From Chthoniobacterales bacterium (lineage in GTDB: Bacteria; Verrucomicrobiota; Verrucomicrobiia; Chthoniobacterales; JACTMZ01), in NCBI GenBank assembly GCA_018402585.1, contig JAGYIO010000001.1:372001-436000 (forward strand): DNA of 64,000 nucleotides. Direction: 5' to 3'. Shown here in pieces: positions 44,346 to 54,104 of the stretch. Within the stretch, counting starts at the first letter, position 1. Each line of letters starts with the position of its first letter. The notes under the pieces were generated by a model, which saw only the letters and a list, made by a program, of their open reading frames with translations, was not told the DNA's origin and searched no databases. A program made the position numbers and the translations under genes.

Positions 44346-45869
44346 TTAATGCCGGAAGTGGCGTTTCCCGGTCAGAACCATGGCCATATCGCGCTGGTCA
44401 GCGGCCTTGACCACCTCTTCGTCGCGCACCGAGCCACCCGGCTGCACGGCCGCCGTGGCGCCCGCTGCGCCGGCGGAAATGAGACCATCGGGAAAGGGGA
44501 AAAAAGCGTCGCTCGCCACCGCACTGCCCGCCAAGGACAAGCCCGCCTCGCCCGCTTTCCAGACCGCGATGCGCACCGCATCGACCCGCGACATCTGGCC
44601 GGCCCCGATGCCGAGCGTGCGGTCCGGGCCGGCAAAGACGATGGCGTTGGATTTGACGTGTTTGACCACTTTCCATCCGAAGGCCATGGCCCGCTCTTCC
44701 TCGGGCGTAGGGGCGCGACGGGTGGCCAACTTGGCCCCTGCGATCTCCTCAGTCCGAGCATCGTGGTCCTGCACGAGGAGACCACCGATGACCGAGCGCA
44801 CGTCGCGCGATGCCGCCTCCGGCCAGCTCCGAAGTTTCATTAAGCGCAGGTTTTTCTTTTTTTGCAGGATGTCCAGCGTGGCGGGTGGAAAATCCGGCGC
44901 AATGATCACCTCGCTGAAAATCCCGGCAATGGCACCGGCCAGCGCTTCGGTCATCGGCCGGTTGGTCATGATAATCCCGCCAAACGGCGCCTGTTGATCG
45001 GTGGCGAAAGCTTTGTCCCAAGCAGCGAGCAGATCCTCGTCACTCCCCACCCCGCACGGGTTGGTGTGCTTGAGGATGGCCACCGTGGGCTCGCGGAATT
45101 CGGCCATGAGATCGACCGCCGCGGTGATATCGAGCAGGTTGTTGCAGGACAGCTCCTTCCCCTGGAGTTGCTCGAGATGTTCGGAAAAGCGGCCGTAGAG
45201 TTCGGCCCTTTGGTGCGGGTTTTCGCCGTAGCGCAGACTCGCCGCGTGGGGCAGCGCGCAAGTGAAAGACGATCCACGGGTCGCTGCATCACCCAGATAA
45301 TCGGCAATCGACCGGTCGTAGTGCGCGGTGAGGTCGAAGACCTTGGCCGCGAGGCGCGCGCGCAAACCGGGTGACGTCGCCCCGTCGTGCGCCTTCATCT
45401 CGCGCAGGACCTCCGCATAGTCGGCCGGATCGGAGACCACGGTGACCGCCGCGTGGTTCTTCGCCGCGCTGCGCAGCATCGAGGGACCGCCGATGTCGAT
45501 CTTCTCGATTGCCTCCTCACGCGTCACGCCATCACGGGCGACGGTCTGGGCGAAGGCGTAAAGATTGACCACCACCAAATCGATCGGCGCGATGCCTTGC
45601 GCCGCGGCCTGCGCCTCGTGGGCCGGAAGATCGCGGCGGAAGAGCAATCCGCCGTGGATCATCGGGTGCAGTGTTTTGACCCGGCCATCGAGCATTTCCG
45701 GAAAACCGGTATGCTCGGCTACGTCTTTCACCTTCAAGCCCGCTTCGCGCAGAGCCGCGGCGGTCCCACCGGTCGAAAGCATTTCCACTCCGGTGGCGGC
45801 CAGGCCGCGGGCGAACTCGACCAGGCCGGTTTTGTCGGTCACGGAAAGAAGGGCGCGGCGGATTTTCAC
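44346..45869 (-). CDS. purH: Bifunctional AICAR transformylase / IMP cyclohydrolase
   Basis: A 507-residue PurH, performing the last two steps of IMP synthesis. The GTG at 45869 gives the normal start KIRRALLSVTDKTGLVEFAR. The MGS-like domain has LSTGGTAAALREAGL and GRVKTLHPMIHGGLL; the transformylase domain has LRYGENPHQRAELY, VAILKHTNPCGVG and VKSNAIVFA (catalytic Lys region). The frame stays open upstream but the extra part is not conserved. It diverges from upp. Confidence 0.95.
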   Translation of the reverse strand: MKIRRALLSVTDKTGLVEFARGLAATGVEMLSTGGTAAALREAGLKVKDVAEHTGFPEMLDGRVKTLHPMIHGGLLFRRDLPAHEAQAAAQGIAPIDLVVVNLYAFAQTVARDGVTREEAIEKIDIGGPSMLRSAAKNHAAVTVVSDPADYAEVLREMKAHDGATSPGLRARLAAKVFDLTAHYDRSIADYLGDAATRGSSFTCALPHAASLRYGENPHQRAELYGRFSEHLEQLQGKELSCNNLLDITAAVDLMAEFREPTVAILKHTNPCGVGSDEDLLAAWDKAFATDQQAPFGGIIMTNRPMTEALAGAIAGIFSEVIIAPDFPPATLDILQKKKNLRLMKLRSWPEAASRDVRSVIGGLLVQDHDARTEEIAGAKLATRRAPTPEEERAMAFGWKVVKHVKSNAIVFAGPDRTLGIGAGQMSRVDAVRIAVWKAGEAGLSLAGSAVASDAFFPFPDGLISAGAAGATAAVQPGGSVRDEEVVKAADQRDMAMVLTGKRHFRH

Positions 45870-45956
45870 AGAGCGAAAGAGTAGCAGGCCGATCCGGCCG
45901 GGCCAACCTTGACGCGCATTGACGTTGCGGGGCGAAGACCGCCATGCTGCCTGGTC

Positions 45957-46595
45957 ATGACCGATCAGCCCCTTCCCGGATTCCACCTCGTGCGCCACCC
46001 CCTGGCCGACCTCAAGGTTTCCGCCCTTCGCGACAAGGACACGCCGCCGCCCGAATTCCGGCGCCTGCTCCAAGAACTCTCCCAACTGGTGGCTTACGAA
46101 GCATTACGAGATTTCGAAACCCAGCCAGTCACCGTGCAGACCCCGCTCGGGCCCGCGCCCGGCTTCCGCGCCGCGCGACCACTCGTCCTCGTCCCCGTCT
46201 TACGCGCCGGCCTCGCCATGTCCGACGGCATCCTGCGCCTGTTCCCTTCCGCCGCGGTCGGGCACATCGGCATGTTCCGCAACGAGGAAACCCTTGAGCC
46301 GGTCAGTTACTACTTCCGCCTTCCGCCCGGCGCCGGCCAGGCCCACGTCCTGCTCCTCGACCCGATGCTGGCCACCGGCAACAGCCTGACTGCCGCCGCC
46401 GACCGCCTGAAAAAAGAAGGGATCCCGAAAATGACCTGCGCTTGCATCGTTGCTTCCCGTCAAGGCGTGGAGCGCCTGCGGGGCGCGCATCCGGACATGA
46501 CCATCTACGGCGCCGCACTGGACGAGGCGCTCGACGAACGTGGCTACATCACCCCCGGCTTGGGCGACGCGGGCGACCGCATCTTCGGGACGTAA
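45957..46595 (+). CDS. upp: Uracil phosphoribosyltransferase
   Basis: A 212-residue salvage enzyme that makes UMP from uracil and PRPP. VRHPLADLKVSALRDKDTPP, LVPVLRAGLAMSDGIL, LLLDPMLATGNSLTAA (PRPP loop) and the C-terminal YITPGLGDAGDRIFGT are all conserved. The ATG at 45957 gives the family start. Confidence 0.95.
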   Translation: MTDQPLPGFHLVRHPLADLKVSALRDKDTPPPEFRRLLQELSQLVAYEALRDFETQPVTVQTPLGPAPGFRAARPLVLVPVLRAGLAMSDGILRLFPSAAVGHIGMFRNEETLEPVSYYFRLPPGAGQAHVLLLDPMLATGNSLTAAADRLKKEGIPKMTCACIVASRQGVERLRGAHPDMTIYGAALDEALDERGYITPGLGDAGDRIFGT

Positions 46596-46623
46596 AAGGG
46601 AATCTTTCAGCCGTCCGCCAAAC

Positions 46624-47928
46624 TTAGAGCCGCGGTGCGCTGCGTAACTTGTCTTCCCAACGCGTCAGCAGGTGGATCACCATGTTGGTGCCGAATTTGT
46701 AGGTATCGAGGATACTCTCGATGGGAGGAGTGGGGTCGACGTTATGGATGTAGAGGCCGCTGTTCAGGTAGAGGTCCCAGTCCAGGGCGACCCGCTCCCC
46801 TCGCTCGTTGATGTCGTTGTTGATCTCCCAGTCCCGCGGCCCCTTCTGCTTGATGCCAAATTGCCACATGTCGCCATAATCGTTCGCGGTGTAAATAATG
46901 GCGATCTCGCCAAAGTAACGCATCACGTAGACCGGTTCCTCGTAATAATTCAGGCCCGGCGGCTGTTCCTTGATCTCGGGAAAATACGGCGCGGCGGAAA
47001 ACATCCGGTCCCCGGAGGGCAAGGCCTCGAAATCCTTGTCCTTGTCCGGCATGACCCTTTTCATTTCCCGGCGGAAGGCCAAGTCGAAACGCGAACCGCG
47101 GCCCGGCACCGAACTGTCCCCCCAGATCGCCCCGCCCAGACGGATATACTTCTGCAAGTTTGCCACTTCCTTCTCGCTCAAAACAAAATCGCGTGACCCG
47201 GTGAAAAAGATGAACGGCGGCTTGGCCGCGAAGATGCGGTCGCTGTCCAAGGGCACCGGTTCCACTTTTTGGTAGTTGGTCTTGATCTTGTCCCGCGACT
47301 CCTTGCTCATGAACTCGAGCAGATTGGGCAAGGCACCCTGCGGAAGACCACCAGCCAGGCGGAAAACCGAATCCCAGTTGCCGCCGCCGTATTTGGCAAT
47401 GAAAGCAGTGAAATCGAATTCCCGCTGGCGCGTCCCCGTGCCGCTCCCCGTGCCCTTGCCCCATCCTCCGGTGAATGCGCGGATCTGACCCGCCACGGCC
47501 GCACTCATACCGGCGGCGCCTGCCACGGAAGCCGGTGCGGTGGTCGCCGCTGCAGTTGTCGTGGTCGGCTTGACCAGGGCGGATGGCGTGATGATCGCGT
47601 CCAGGGAAAAGTTCAACGGATTCTGCCCCGTGGTGGTGATGGCCGCCACCGTCGTGTTTTGCACCGTCGGTGTGCTCACCGTGAAGGTGGTCTCCCGCGG
47701 TGGGGTCTGCGCCGCAGTGGGAGGAGCGACCACCTCTTCGCCGGCGGCGAGAAAACCACCCTCCCCACCCTCGAAATCAGGCGGCTCCTGCATGGCCTCA
47801 AAAAGCACGGTCCCGCCGAAAATCACGATGAGGAGCACGTGCAGCACGAACGAGATCGTGAAGAAACGTGAGTTGTTAAACTTCTCGATCAACCGGTCGA
47901 GCAGGGAGGTTCTTTCGGGGGCTTCCAT
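46624..47928 (-). CDS. DUF4159 protein with TonB-like membrane anchor
   Basis: A 434-residue protein. A short cytosolic start, one membrane helix (FTISFVLHVLLIVIFGGTVL) and a Thr/Ala/Pro-rich linker (residues about 50-150) resemble TonB-like energy proteins. The C-terminal 220 residues are DUF4159: FIFFTGSRDFVLSEKEVANL, YIRLGGAIWGDSSVPGRGS and FGEIAIIYTANDYGDMWQFG. DUF4159 often occurs with MotA/ExbB-type genes, which are not next to it here. It converges with upp, leaving 28 bases. Confidence 0.8.
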   Translation of the reverse strand: MEAPERTSLLDRLIEKFNNSRFFTISFVLHVLLIVIFGGTVLFEAMQEPPDFEGGEGGFLAAGEEVVAPPTAAQTPPRETTFTVSTPTVQNTTVAAITTTGQNPLNFSLDAIITPSALVKPTTTTAAATTAPASVAGAAGMSAAVAGQIRAFTGGWGKGTGSGTGTRQREFDFTAFIAKYGGGNWDSVFRLAGGLPQGALPNLLEFMSKESRDKIKTNYQKVEPVPLDSDRIFAAKPPFIFFTGSRDFVLSEKEVANLQKYIRLGGAIWGDSSVPGRGSRFDLAFRREMKRVMPDKDKDFEALPSGDRMFSAAPYFPEIKEQPPGLNYYEEPVYVMRYFGEIAIIYTANDYGDMWQFGIKQKGPRDWEINNDINERGERVALDWDLYLNSGLYIHNVDPTPPIESILDTYKFGTNMVIHLLTRWEDKLRSAPRL

Positions 47929-48002
47929 GGGTCGCCCTGCAATATCCCCGGCCAGCCGGGGAAATCAACGCCGGACTGGACGCTTGGCGGAGCCTTGACG
48001 CT

Positions 48003-48677
48003 TTGCCAATCTCGCGTCTCGTGTCCGCGCATCCCATCCGCCCCTCCGCCGCCCAACGCGCTGCCGCCGTGGGCGGCGCCCTTTTGCTGCGACTCCTTTT
48101 TGCCACCCTCCGCCTGCGCGTGCACGATCCGCACGGCTTTCTCGCCGCCCCGCCCGGAACCCCGGTGATCTATGCCTTCTGGCACAATCGCATCCTCGCT
48201 ATCACCGCCGCCTTCCGGCGGGTCTACCCAACCGGACGCCGTGGCCTACTCGTCCTGACCAGCCCGAGCAAAGATGGCATGTGGCTGGGGTTGGTCGCCG
48301 GACACCTCGGCATGGATTCGGTGCGCGGTTCAAGTTCCCGGCGCGGCGCCACCGCCATGCGTGAACTGCTCGAACGCGTGGCCGCAGGAAACGATATCGC
48401 CATCACTCCCGATGGCCCGCGCGGACCCCGCTACGCACTTGGCCCCGGCCTGACCTACCTCGCGCAAAAGGCCCAAGTGCCCATCCTCCCCTGCCACGCG
48501 GCATTCGGCCGCGCTTGGCGGCTGCACACTTGGGACGGCTTCACCATCCCGCAACCCTTCTCCCGCGTCGAGGTCACCCTCGGCCCCCTTTTCTCCGTGC
48601 CTCCGACCGAGAGCGAGGCCGCTTTTCTGGCCGAAAACCGGAAAATCGAATCGGTTTTGCGGGCCGAAGCCGATTAA
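48003..48677 (+). CDS. DUF374 lysophospholipid acyltransferase-like protein
   Basis: A 224-residue protein of the LPLAT/DUF374 type: [17 protein letters not shown] holds the catalytic His (FWHxxxL), and [19 protein letters not shown] the second motif. [19 protein letters not shown] is typical. It would acylate a lipid at the inner membrane. FolD follows 10 bases later. Confidence 0.85.
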   Translation: MPISRLVSAHPIRPSAAQRAAAVGGALLLRLLFATLRLRVHDPHGFLAAPPGTPVIYAFWHNRILAITAAFRRVYPTGRRGLLVLTSPSKDGMWLGLVAGHLGMDSVRGSSSRRGATAMRELLERVAAGNDIAITPDGPRGPRYALGPGLTYLAQKAQVPILPCHAAFGRAWRLHTWDGFTIPQPFSRVEVTLGPLFSVPPTESEAAFLAENRKIESVLRAEAD

Positions 48678-48687
48678 CTACGCCGCC

Positions 48688-49569
48688 GTGCCCACCATCA
48701 TCGACGGAAAAACCATCGCGGCCCGCTGCAATGCGGCGACGGCGGACGAGATTGCCGCGCTCCGCGCCCGCGGCATCACCCCGGGTCTTGCCGTGGTCCT
48801 CCTCGGAGACCACCCCGCTTCGCGGGCCTACGTCCGGAGCAAGGACAAGACCTGCCGCGAACTCGGTATGTATTCGCGCAAAATCGAACTCCCCGTCTGC
48901 ACCACGCAGGAGGAATTGATCCACCTCATCGCCGATCTCAATGCCGACCCGGCCATCCATGGCATCCTCGTCCAGTCCCCCGCCCCCGGGCAGATCGACG
49001 AAGCAGCCGTGGTCCGCGCCCTCGACCCGCGCAAAGACGTCGACGGGTTTCATCCGCTCAACGTGGCCGCCCTGGCCATGGAAGATCCGTGCGCCCTCGT
49101 CCCCTGCACGCCGCTCGGCTGCCTCGAATTGCTCCGCGCCTGCGAGATCCCGACCCGCGGAGCCCGCGCCGTGGTGGTCGGACGCAGCCTCATTGTGGGC
49201 AAACCCATGGCCCTGCTGCTCCTGGCCAAAGGCGCGGATGCCACGGTCACCGTGGCCCACTCGCGCACCGCGGATCTCGCCGCGGTTTGCCGCGAGGCGG
49301 ACATCCTCATCGCCGCCCTCGGGCGTCCGAAATTTCTCGGTGCGGAGCATGTCCGCGAGGGTGCCGTGGTCATCGATGTGGGGATCAACCGCATCGACGA
49401 TCCCGCCGATCCCCGAGGCTACCGCCTGGTCGGCGACGTGGATTTTGAGGCCGTGGCCCCGCAATGCCGCGCCATCACCCCCGTGCCCGGCGGCGTCGGA
49501 CCAATGACCATCGCCATGCTCATGCGCAACACGGTGCGGGCCTGCCGCATGCTGACCGGCGAACCATAG
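48688..49569 (+). CDS. folD: Methylenetetrahydrofolate dehydrogenase / cyclohydrolase
   Basis: A 293-residue FolD of one-carbon metabolism, starting at [23 protein letters not shown] holds the catalytic Lys, [47 protein letters not shown] and [16 protein letters not shown] complete the pattern. Confidence 0.95.
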   Translation: MPTIIDGKTIAARCNAATADEIAALRARGITPGLAVVLLGDHPASRAYVRSKDKTCRELGMYSRKIELPVCTTQEELIHLIADLNADPAIHGILVQSPAPGQIDEAAVVRALDPRKDVDGFHPLNVAALAMEDPCALVPCTPLGCLELLRACEIPTRGARAVVVGRSLIVGKPMALLLLAKGADATVTVAHSRTADLAAVCREADILIAALGRPKFLGAEHVREGAVVIDVGINRIDDPADPRGYRLVGDVDFEAVAPQCRAITPVPGGVGPMTIAMLMRNTVRACRMLTGEP

Positions 49570-49623
49570 CAAATTTTAGGCTGGCCAGCATGGCGCTGCG
49601 CGCGCATTGAAGGGGGCGTGGCG

Positions 49624-50457
49624 ATGACGGGTGCACCCTCCTTGGTGCCTCTGGGACGGCGCTGGTCGCTGCCCCAAGGACCAGCATTCCAGCGCGCCTT
49701 CTTCGGCGGTTGGACCCTTGCTGTTTTCGCTTTTCTCTATCTCCCCATTGTCCTCCTCGTTGTTTATTCCTTCAACGACTCGCGGCTTAACCTCTATTGG
49801 GTCGGGTTCACGACCAAATGGTACGGGCTCCTCTTCGGCAATGAAGTCCTCCTCCGCGCCTTCCAAAACAGCCTGATCGTCGCCGCCGCCACCACCACCC
49901 TGGCCGTCATCATCGGCACCTCCGCCGCCTGGCTGCTCCACCGTTACCGCTTCCCCGCCCAGCAGACCCTCGGCCTGCTCATTTTCATTCCCATGGTTAT
50001 GCCCGAAGTCCTCATGGGCGTCAGCCTGCTCGTCCTTTTCGTTTCCTGGGGCATCCCCCTCGGTTACGGAACCCTGATTATCGCGCACACCACCTTTTGT
50101 TTCCCCTTCGTGCTCGTCGGGGTGCAAGCGCGCTTGCAGGGCATCGACCCTTCCCTGGAAGAGGCCGCCATGGACCTCGGTGCCACCCCGCTCAAAGCCT
50201 TCTGGCTGGTCATCGTCCCCTACCTCATGCCCGCCATCGTGGCCGGGGCCCTCATGTCCTTCACTCTTTCGTTCGACGAATACATCGTGACCATTTTCAC
50301 CAGCGGGGCGGATTCCCAGACCCTGCCGCTCAAGGTCTACGGTATGGTGCGGGTCGGGCTGAACCCGCAACTCAACGCCCTCAGCACGCTCTTCATCGCC
50401 GCGACCGCCCTGCTCGTCATCGCCAGCCAAATATTCACCCGTAGAAAAACCACATGA
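49624..50457 (+). CDS. ABC transporter permease, PotC-like
   Basis: A 277-residue inner-membrane permease with about six helices. VYSFNDSRLNLYWVGFTTKW near the start is typical of PotC; the EAA loop reads LEEAAMDLGATPLKAFWLVI and FTLSFDEYIVTIFTSGADSQ is the usual C-terminal motif. The ATG at 49624 has AAGGGG 8 bases before it, so I prefer it to the GTG at 49618. It overlaps the binding-protein gene by four bases. The order here is C-D-B, and no ATPase gene is next to it. Confidence 0.88.
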   Translation: MTGAPSLVPLGRRWSLPQGPAFQRAFFGGWTLAVFAFLYLPIVLLVVYSFNDSRLNLYWVGFTTKWYGLLFGNEVLLRAFQNSLIVAAATTTLAVIIGTSAAWLLHRYRFPAQQTLGLLIFIPMVMPEVLMGVSLLVLFVSWGIPLGYGTLIIAHTTFCFPFVLVGVQARLQGIDPSLEEAAMDLGATPLKAFWLVIVPYLMPAIVAGALMSFTLSFDEYIVTIFTSGADSQTLPLKVYGMVRVGLNPQLNALSTLFIAATALLVIASQIFTRRKTT

Positions 50458-51491
50458 CAAAACACAAAACCAAACTGTTCGCCGCGGCCTGCGCCGGAGC
50501 CCTGCTCCTCGCCGGTTGCGGGAAAAAAGACGAAACCCTCAAACTCTTCTCCTGGAGCGAATACGTGCCGCAGGCCGTGATCGACAAATTCACGGAGGAA
50601 ACCGGCATCAAGGTCGCGGTGGAGAATTATTCCTCCAACGAGGAAATGCTGGCCAAACTCCTCGCCGGCGGCGGGGCCTATGACCTGATCCAGCCGAGCG
50701 AATACACCGTGCAGGCCATGATCAAAGAGGACCTCCTGCAGGAACTCGACCAGGAGAAAATCCCCAACCTGAAAAACCTCGCCCCCGAGTTCCGCAACAT
50801 GCCGTTTGACCCGGACAACAAGTTCTCCGTCCCCTGGATGGCCGGCTTCGTCGGCGTCGTTTACAATGCCGAGGTCGTTCCCGGACCCATCGTCAGCTAC
50901 AAGGACGTCTTCACCGACGAACACGCCGGCCGCATCGTCGTCCTCGACGACGCCCGCGAAATTGTCACCTGGGGCCTGGCCACCGCCGGCATCCCGATCA
51001 ACGACGTGAGCGACGAAAACCTCGCCACCATCACCCCGCTCCTCAAGGACTGGCTGGGCAAAGTCAAAGTCTTCGACTCCGACAGCCCGAAGACCGCCAT
51101 GAGCAACGGGGATACCGACATCGGCATCGTCTGGAGCGGCGAGGGCGCCCTGCTCTTCGCGGAGAACCCCAAATTCCAGTGGGTCATGCCGGTTGAAGGC
51201 GTCCACATGTTCGTCGACAACCTGGCCATTCCCAAGACCTCGCGGAACAAGGACAAAGCCGAGGCCTTCATCAACTTCATCCTGCGCCCGGATATCAGCA
51301 AAATGATTTCCGACGAATTCCCCTACTACAACCCGAACCTCGAGGCCCGCGCCCTGCTCAGCCCCGAGCAACTCAACAACCCGGCCAGCTATCCGCCGGG
51401 CTTCGACCTGACTTCGGCCCAGCTCTTCACCGACATCGGCGAGCAGGCCTCGAAAGTCGACGAACTGATCACCACGATCAAAGTCCAGTAA
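50454..51491 (+). CDS. Spermidine/putrescine-type substrate-binding lipoprotein
   Basis: A 345-residue solute-binding protein with a lipoprotein signal (AACAGALLLAGC). LFSWSEYVPQAVIDKFTEET, GAYDLIQPSEYTVQAM and GIVWSGEGALLFAENPKFQW are PotD-family motifs. It would pick up polyamines or a similar cation in the periplasm. It overlaps the permease gene upstream and precedes PotB by 6 bases. Confidence 0.88.
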   Translation: MTKHKTKLFAAACAGALLLAGCGKKDETLKLFSWSEYVPQAVIDKFTEETGIKVAVENYSSNEEMLAKLLAGGGAYDLIQPSEYTVQAMIKEDLLQELDQEKIPNLKNLAPEFRNMPFDPDNKFSVPWMAGFVGVVYNAEVVPGPIVSYKDVFTDEHAGRIVVLDDAREIVTWGLATAGIPINDVSDENLATITPLLKDWLGKVKVFDSDSPKTAMSNGDTDIGIVWSGEGALLFAENPKFQWVMPVEGVHMFVDNLAIPKTSRNKDKAEAFINFILRPDISKMISDEFPYYNPNLEARALLSPEQLNNPASYPPGFDLTSAQLFTDIGEQASKVDELITTIKVQ

Positions 51492-51497
51492 CGTCCC

Positions 51498-52388
51498 ATG
51501 GCCGTCACGGCCGCCACCGCAGTTCTGCCCACCGGCCCGTCGCTCCAGCGACGGGCCGGACTCGGGCCATGGTTCGCCGTCACCCCGATGCTCGGGTGGC
51601 TGGCGCTCTTTGTCATTGTCCCGACCCTCATGCTCGTCGTGGTCAGCTTCTGCGAGCGCGACGCCCTCGGACGCATCGTCTACTCCTTCACCTTCGAGAA
51701 CTACACCCGCGCCTTCGACTGGAAGTGGCTGAAAATCCTCGGGGTCTCCGTCTGGTATGCCTTCCTCACCACCGTCATCTGTCTGGTGCTCGGCTACCCC
51801 GTGGCCTATTTCATCGGACGCTCCAGCGAGCGCGTACGCGGGCTCCTCATCATGCTGGTCATGATCCCCTTTTGGACCAGCTTCCTCATCCGCACCTACG
51901 CCTGGATTTCCATTCTTTCGCAGGAAGGCCTGCTCAACGCCCTCCTCATGACCCTCAAGATCACCAGCGCCCCCATCGGCTTCATGTATACGCCCTTCGC
52001 GGTCATTCTCGGGCTGGTCTACAACTTTCTTCCTTTCATGATTCTGCCCATTTACACCAGCGTGGAAAAACTCGACGGCTCCCTCATCGAGGCCGCCTAC
52101 GACCTCGGCGCACGCCCGGCCCGCGTCTTCAGCCGGGTCGTCCTCCCCTTGACCCAACCCGGCATCGCCGCCGGCATCCTCCTCGTCTTCGTGCCCGCCA
52201 TCGCCATGTTTGCCATCACCAACCTGATGGGCGGCGGGGCCAATCCCACCATTGGTGAAGTCATCCAGAACCAATTCACCCGGGCCCGCAACCAGCCCTT
52301 CGGCGCCGCCCTCGGCGTCCTCCTCCTCGCCATCTTCATCTTCAGCCTCTGGCTGAGCAGCAAATTCCGCCGCGGCCACGAGGCATGA
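51498..52388 (+). CDS. ABC transporter permease, PotB-like
   Basis: A 296-residue permease with six helices: TPMLGWLALFVIVPTLMLVV at the start, PFWTSFLIRTYAWISILSQE, and the EAA loop DGSLIEAAYDLGARPARVFS. The motif TNLMGGGANPTIGEVIQNQF is typical of PotB. It overlaps avtA by four bases, so transporter and transaminase are translated together. Confidence 0.88.
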   Translation: MAVTAATAVLPTGPSLQRRAGLGPWFAVTPMLGWLALFVIVPTLMLVVVSFCERDALGRIVYSFTFENYTRAFDWKWLKILGVSVWYAFLTTVICLVLGYPVAYFIGRSSERVRGLLIMLVMIPFWTSFLIRTYAWISILSQEGLLNALLMTLKITSAPIGFMYTPFAVILGLVYNFLPFMILPIYTSVEKLDGSLIEAAYDLGARPARVFSRVVLPLTQPGIAAGILLVFVPAIAMFAITNLMGGGANPTIGEVIQNQFTRARNQPFGAALGVLLLAIFIFSLWLSSKFRRGHEA

Positions 52389-53644
52389 ATTTTTCCTCCC
52401 CCGGCCGACTCCTCTCCGGACCCAGCGGAATCAAGGAATTGATGGACGACCTCGGCCACGCCCTGGCCGATTCCGGACCATCCTGCCACATGCTCGGGGG
52501 CGGCAACCCTGCGCACATCCCCGCGGTCGAAGCCGTCTGGCAACAGGGCCTGCAAGCCATCGCCGCCGACCCCGCCGCCCTGCGTCGCGCCCTCGGTATC
52601 TACGACCCGCCCCGCGGCAACCCCGCTTTCCTCGAGACCCTCGCCCAACTTTTGCGCACTTCCTGCGGTTGGCCGGTCGGACCGGAAAACATCGCCGTCA
52701 CCCCCGGCGGACAAACCGCCTTCTTCCTCCTCTTCAACCTCCTCGCCGGCCGCCGACCCGACGGGACCACCGGGCGCATCCTTTTCCCCCTCATGCCGGA
52801 ATACATCGGCTACGCCAATCAAGGACTCGAACCCGGCCTCTTCGCCGCGCGCCGGCCCCGCATCACCCGCACGGGGCCGCACACCTTCAAATACCACGTC
52901 GACTTCGACGCCCTGAACCTCACCCCCGACATCGCCGCCCTCTGCCTTTCGCGTCCAACCAACCCCAGCGGCAACGTCATTCCCAATGCGGAACTCCGGC
53001 GCCTCGCCGACCTCGCCGCAGAGCACGACATCCCGCTCATCATCGACGACGCCTATGGGTACCCCTTTCCCGGGATCGTTTTCCACCACGCCACCCCGCT
53101 CTGGACCGACCAGACCGTCCACGTCCTCAGCCTCTCCAAACTCGGACTCCCCGGCACCCGCACCGCCTTTGTCGTTGCCCCTGCCCCCATCGCCGCCGCC
53201 CTCTCCTCCATGGTCGCCGTGACCGGCCTGGCCAACGGCAACCTCGGCCAAGCCCTCACCGGCCCGCTCCTGGCCGACGGCCAACTCCTCCGTCTTTGCC
53301 GCGAAGAAATCCGTCCCTTTTACGAGCGCAAACGCGACCTCGCCCTCGCGGCCGCCCAGGAATTTTTCCCCGCCGACGCCCCCTGGGCCTTCCACGCCAG
53401 CGAAGGCGCCCTCTTCCTCTGGCTCTGGCTGGAAAATGCCCGGAAATCCTCCCGCCAAATTTACGAAGACCTCAAAGCACGCGGCGTCATCGTCGTCCCC
53501 GGCGAATATTTCTTTTTCGGCGACGACACCGCCGACTGGCCCCACCGCCACGAATGCCTCCGCATCTCCTTCGCGATGGACGAAAAGGACGTCCGTACCG
53601 GCTTGAAAATCATCGGCCAAGAAATTGCCCGCGCCAGCTCCTGA
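52385..53644 (+). CDS. avtA: Valine--pyruvate transaminase
   Basis: A 419-residue fold-type-I aminotransferase of the AvtA family: MNFSSPGRLLSGPSGIKELM at the start, MLGGGNPAHIP, IAVTPGGQTAFFLLFNLLAG, LSRPTNPSGNVIPNAELRRL, and LSLSKLGLPGTRTAFVVA with the PLP lysine. It swaps amino groups among valine, alanine and pyruvate. Translational coupling with the polyamine-type transporter is unusual for AvtA. Confidence 0.88.
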   Translation: MNFSSPGRLLSGPSGIKELMDDLGHALADSGPSCHMLGGGNPAHIPAVEAVWQQGLQAIAADPAALRRALGIYDPPRGNPAFLETLAQLLRTSCGWPVGPENIAVTPGGQTAFFLLFNLLAGRRPDGTTGRILFPLMPEYIGYANQGLEPGLFAARRPRITRTGPHTFKYHVDFDALNLTPDIAALCLSRPTNPSGNVIPNAELRRLADLAAEHDIPLIIDDAYGYPFPGIVFHHATPLWTDQTVHVLSLSKLGLPGTRTAFVVAPAPIAAALSSMVAVTGLANGNLGQALTGPLLADGQLLRLCREEIRPFYERKRDLALAAAQEFFPADAPWAFHASEGALFLWLWLENARKSSRQIYEDLKARGVIVVPGEYFFFGDDTADWPHRHECLRISFAMDEKDVRTGLKIIGQEIARASS

Positions 53645-53678
53645 CCGCCCTCGGACTACCGCCGCAACTAGAAAAGGG

Positions 53679-53727
53679 AGCCGACGACGGGACTCGAACC
53701 CGTGACCTGCTGATTACGAATCAGCTG
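53679..53727 (-). tRNA. tRNA-Thr(CGT), 3' half (split gene)
   Basis: The minus strand reads from the anticodon stem-loop (GCTGATTCGTAATCAGC) through AGGTCACGGGTTCGAGTCCC to the acceptor strand GTCGTCGGCT. Its upstream partner, the 5' half, lies at 63768-63806. Directly upstream of CAGCTG (beyond 53727) tRNA similarity stops. Joined, the halves give a normal 73-nt tRNA with perfect 7-bp acceptor pairing. Confidence 0.9.
53713..53727. other. attL core of the integrated element
   Basis: ATTACGAATCAGCTG is identical to 63768-63782. The core covers the anticodon loop and one side of the anticodon stem of tRNA-Thr(CGT). Arms next to it: ACGCTTTTGATAC at 53787-53799 recurs as ACGCTTTTTGATAC at 63596-63609, a candidate integrase arm site. 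Confidence 0.85.
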
Positions 53728-53846
53728 TTTAGTCGGGGATGAGGCTGCTTTAGCAGAAGAAAATAGGGAAGCGGGGAGTCAGTGCTACGCTTTTGATACG
53801 CCTTTGTGATTCTATTTTGCATCGAAAAATGCGGGCAAAAAGAGGG

Positions 53847-53919
53847 AGCCGTCGGCGGGAATCGAACCCGCGACCTACGGTTTACGAAACCGTTGCTCTG
53901 CCAGCTGAGCTACGACGGC
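53847..53919 (-). tRNA. tRNA-Thr(CGT) carried by the element
   Basis: A complete 73-nt cloverleaf: acceptor GCCGTCG / CGACGGC, D arm TAGCTCAGCTGGCAGAGC, anticodon stem-loop ACGGTTTCGTAAACCGT (anticodon CGT, reads ACG), T arm GCGGGTTCGATTCCCGC. No CCA is encoded; a CTCTTTTTG T-rich tail follows. It lies between the two att cores, about 120 bases inside the left end, and differs from the split host gene in the anticodon stem and elsewhere. Confidence 0.92.
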
Positions 53920-54104
53920 GTTGAGCAGCGCATCAGGAAACTGCCATGCTGCTGCAGGCGTATCAAGGGCATTCGTCCAGGATATTCTCGTCTCCGCCGT
54001 CCTCGTAGTCGTCCTGAGCTGGTCGCCTTTCCCCGCGTCGGTCGGGCACCGACCAAGGAACCACCGAAACTCGTCGCCTGAGCGCAAAAAAAGACCGCTC
54101 ACGA
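53920..54104. other. Gap inside the left end of the element
   Basis: No gene is supported here. An open frame on either strand exists but has no family likeness. The terminator at 54105-54129 points in the plus direction, so an unseen short plus-strand RNA is possible but not shown. The 180 bases between that terminator and the C39-like gene also look empty. Confidence 0.35.
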
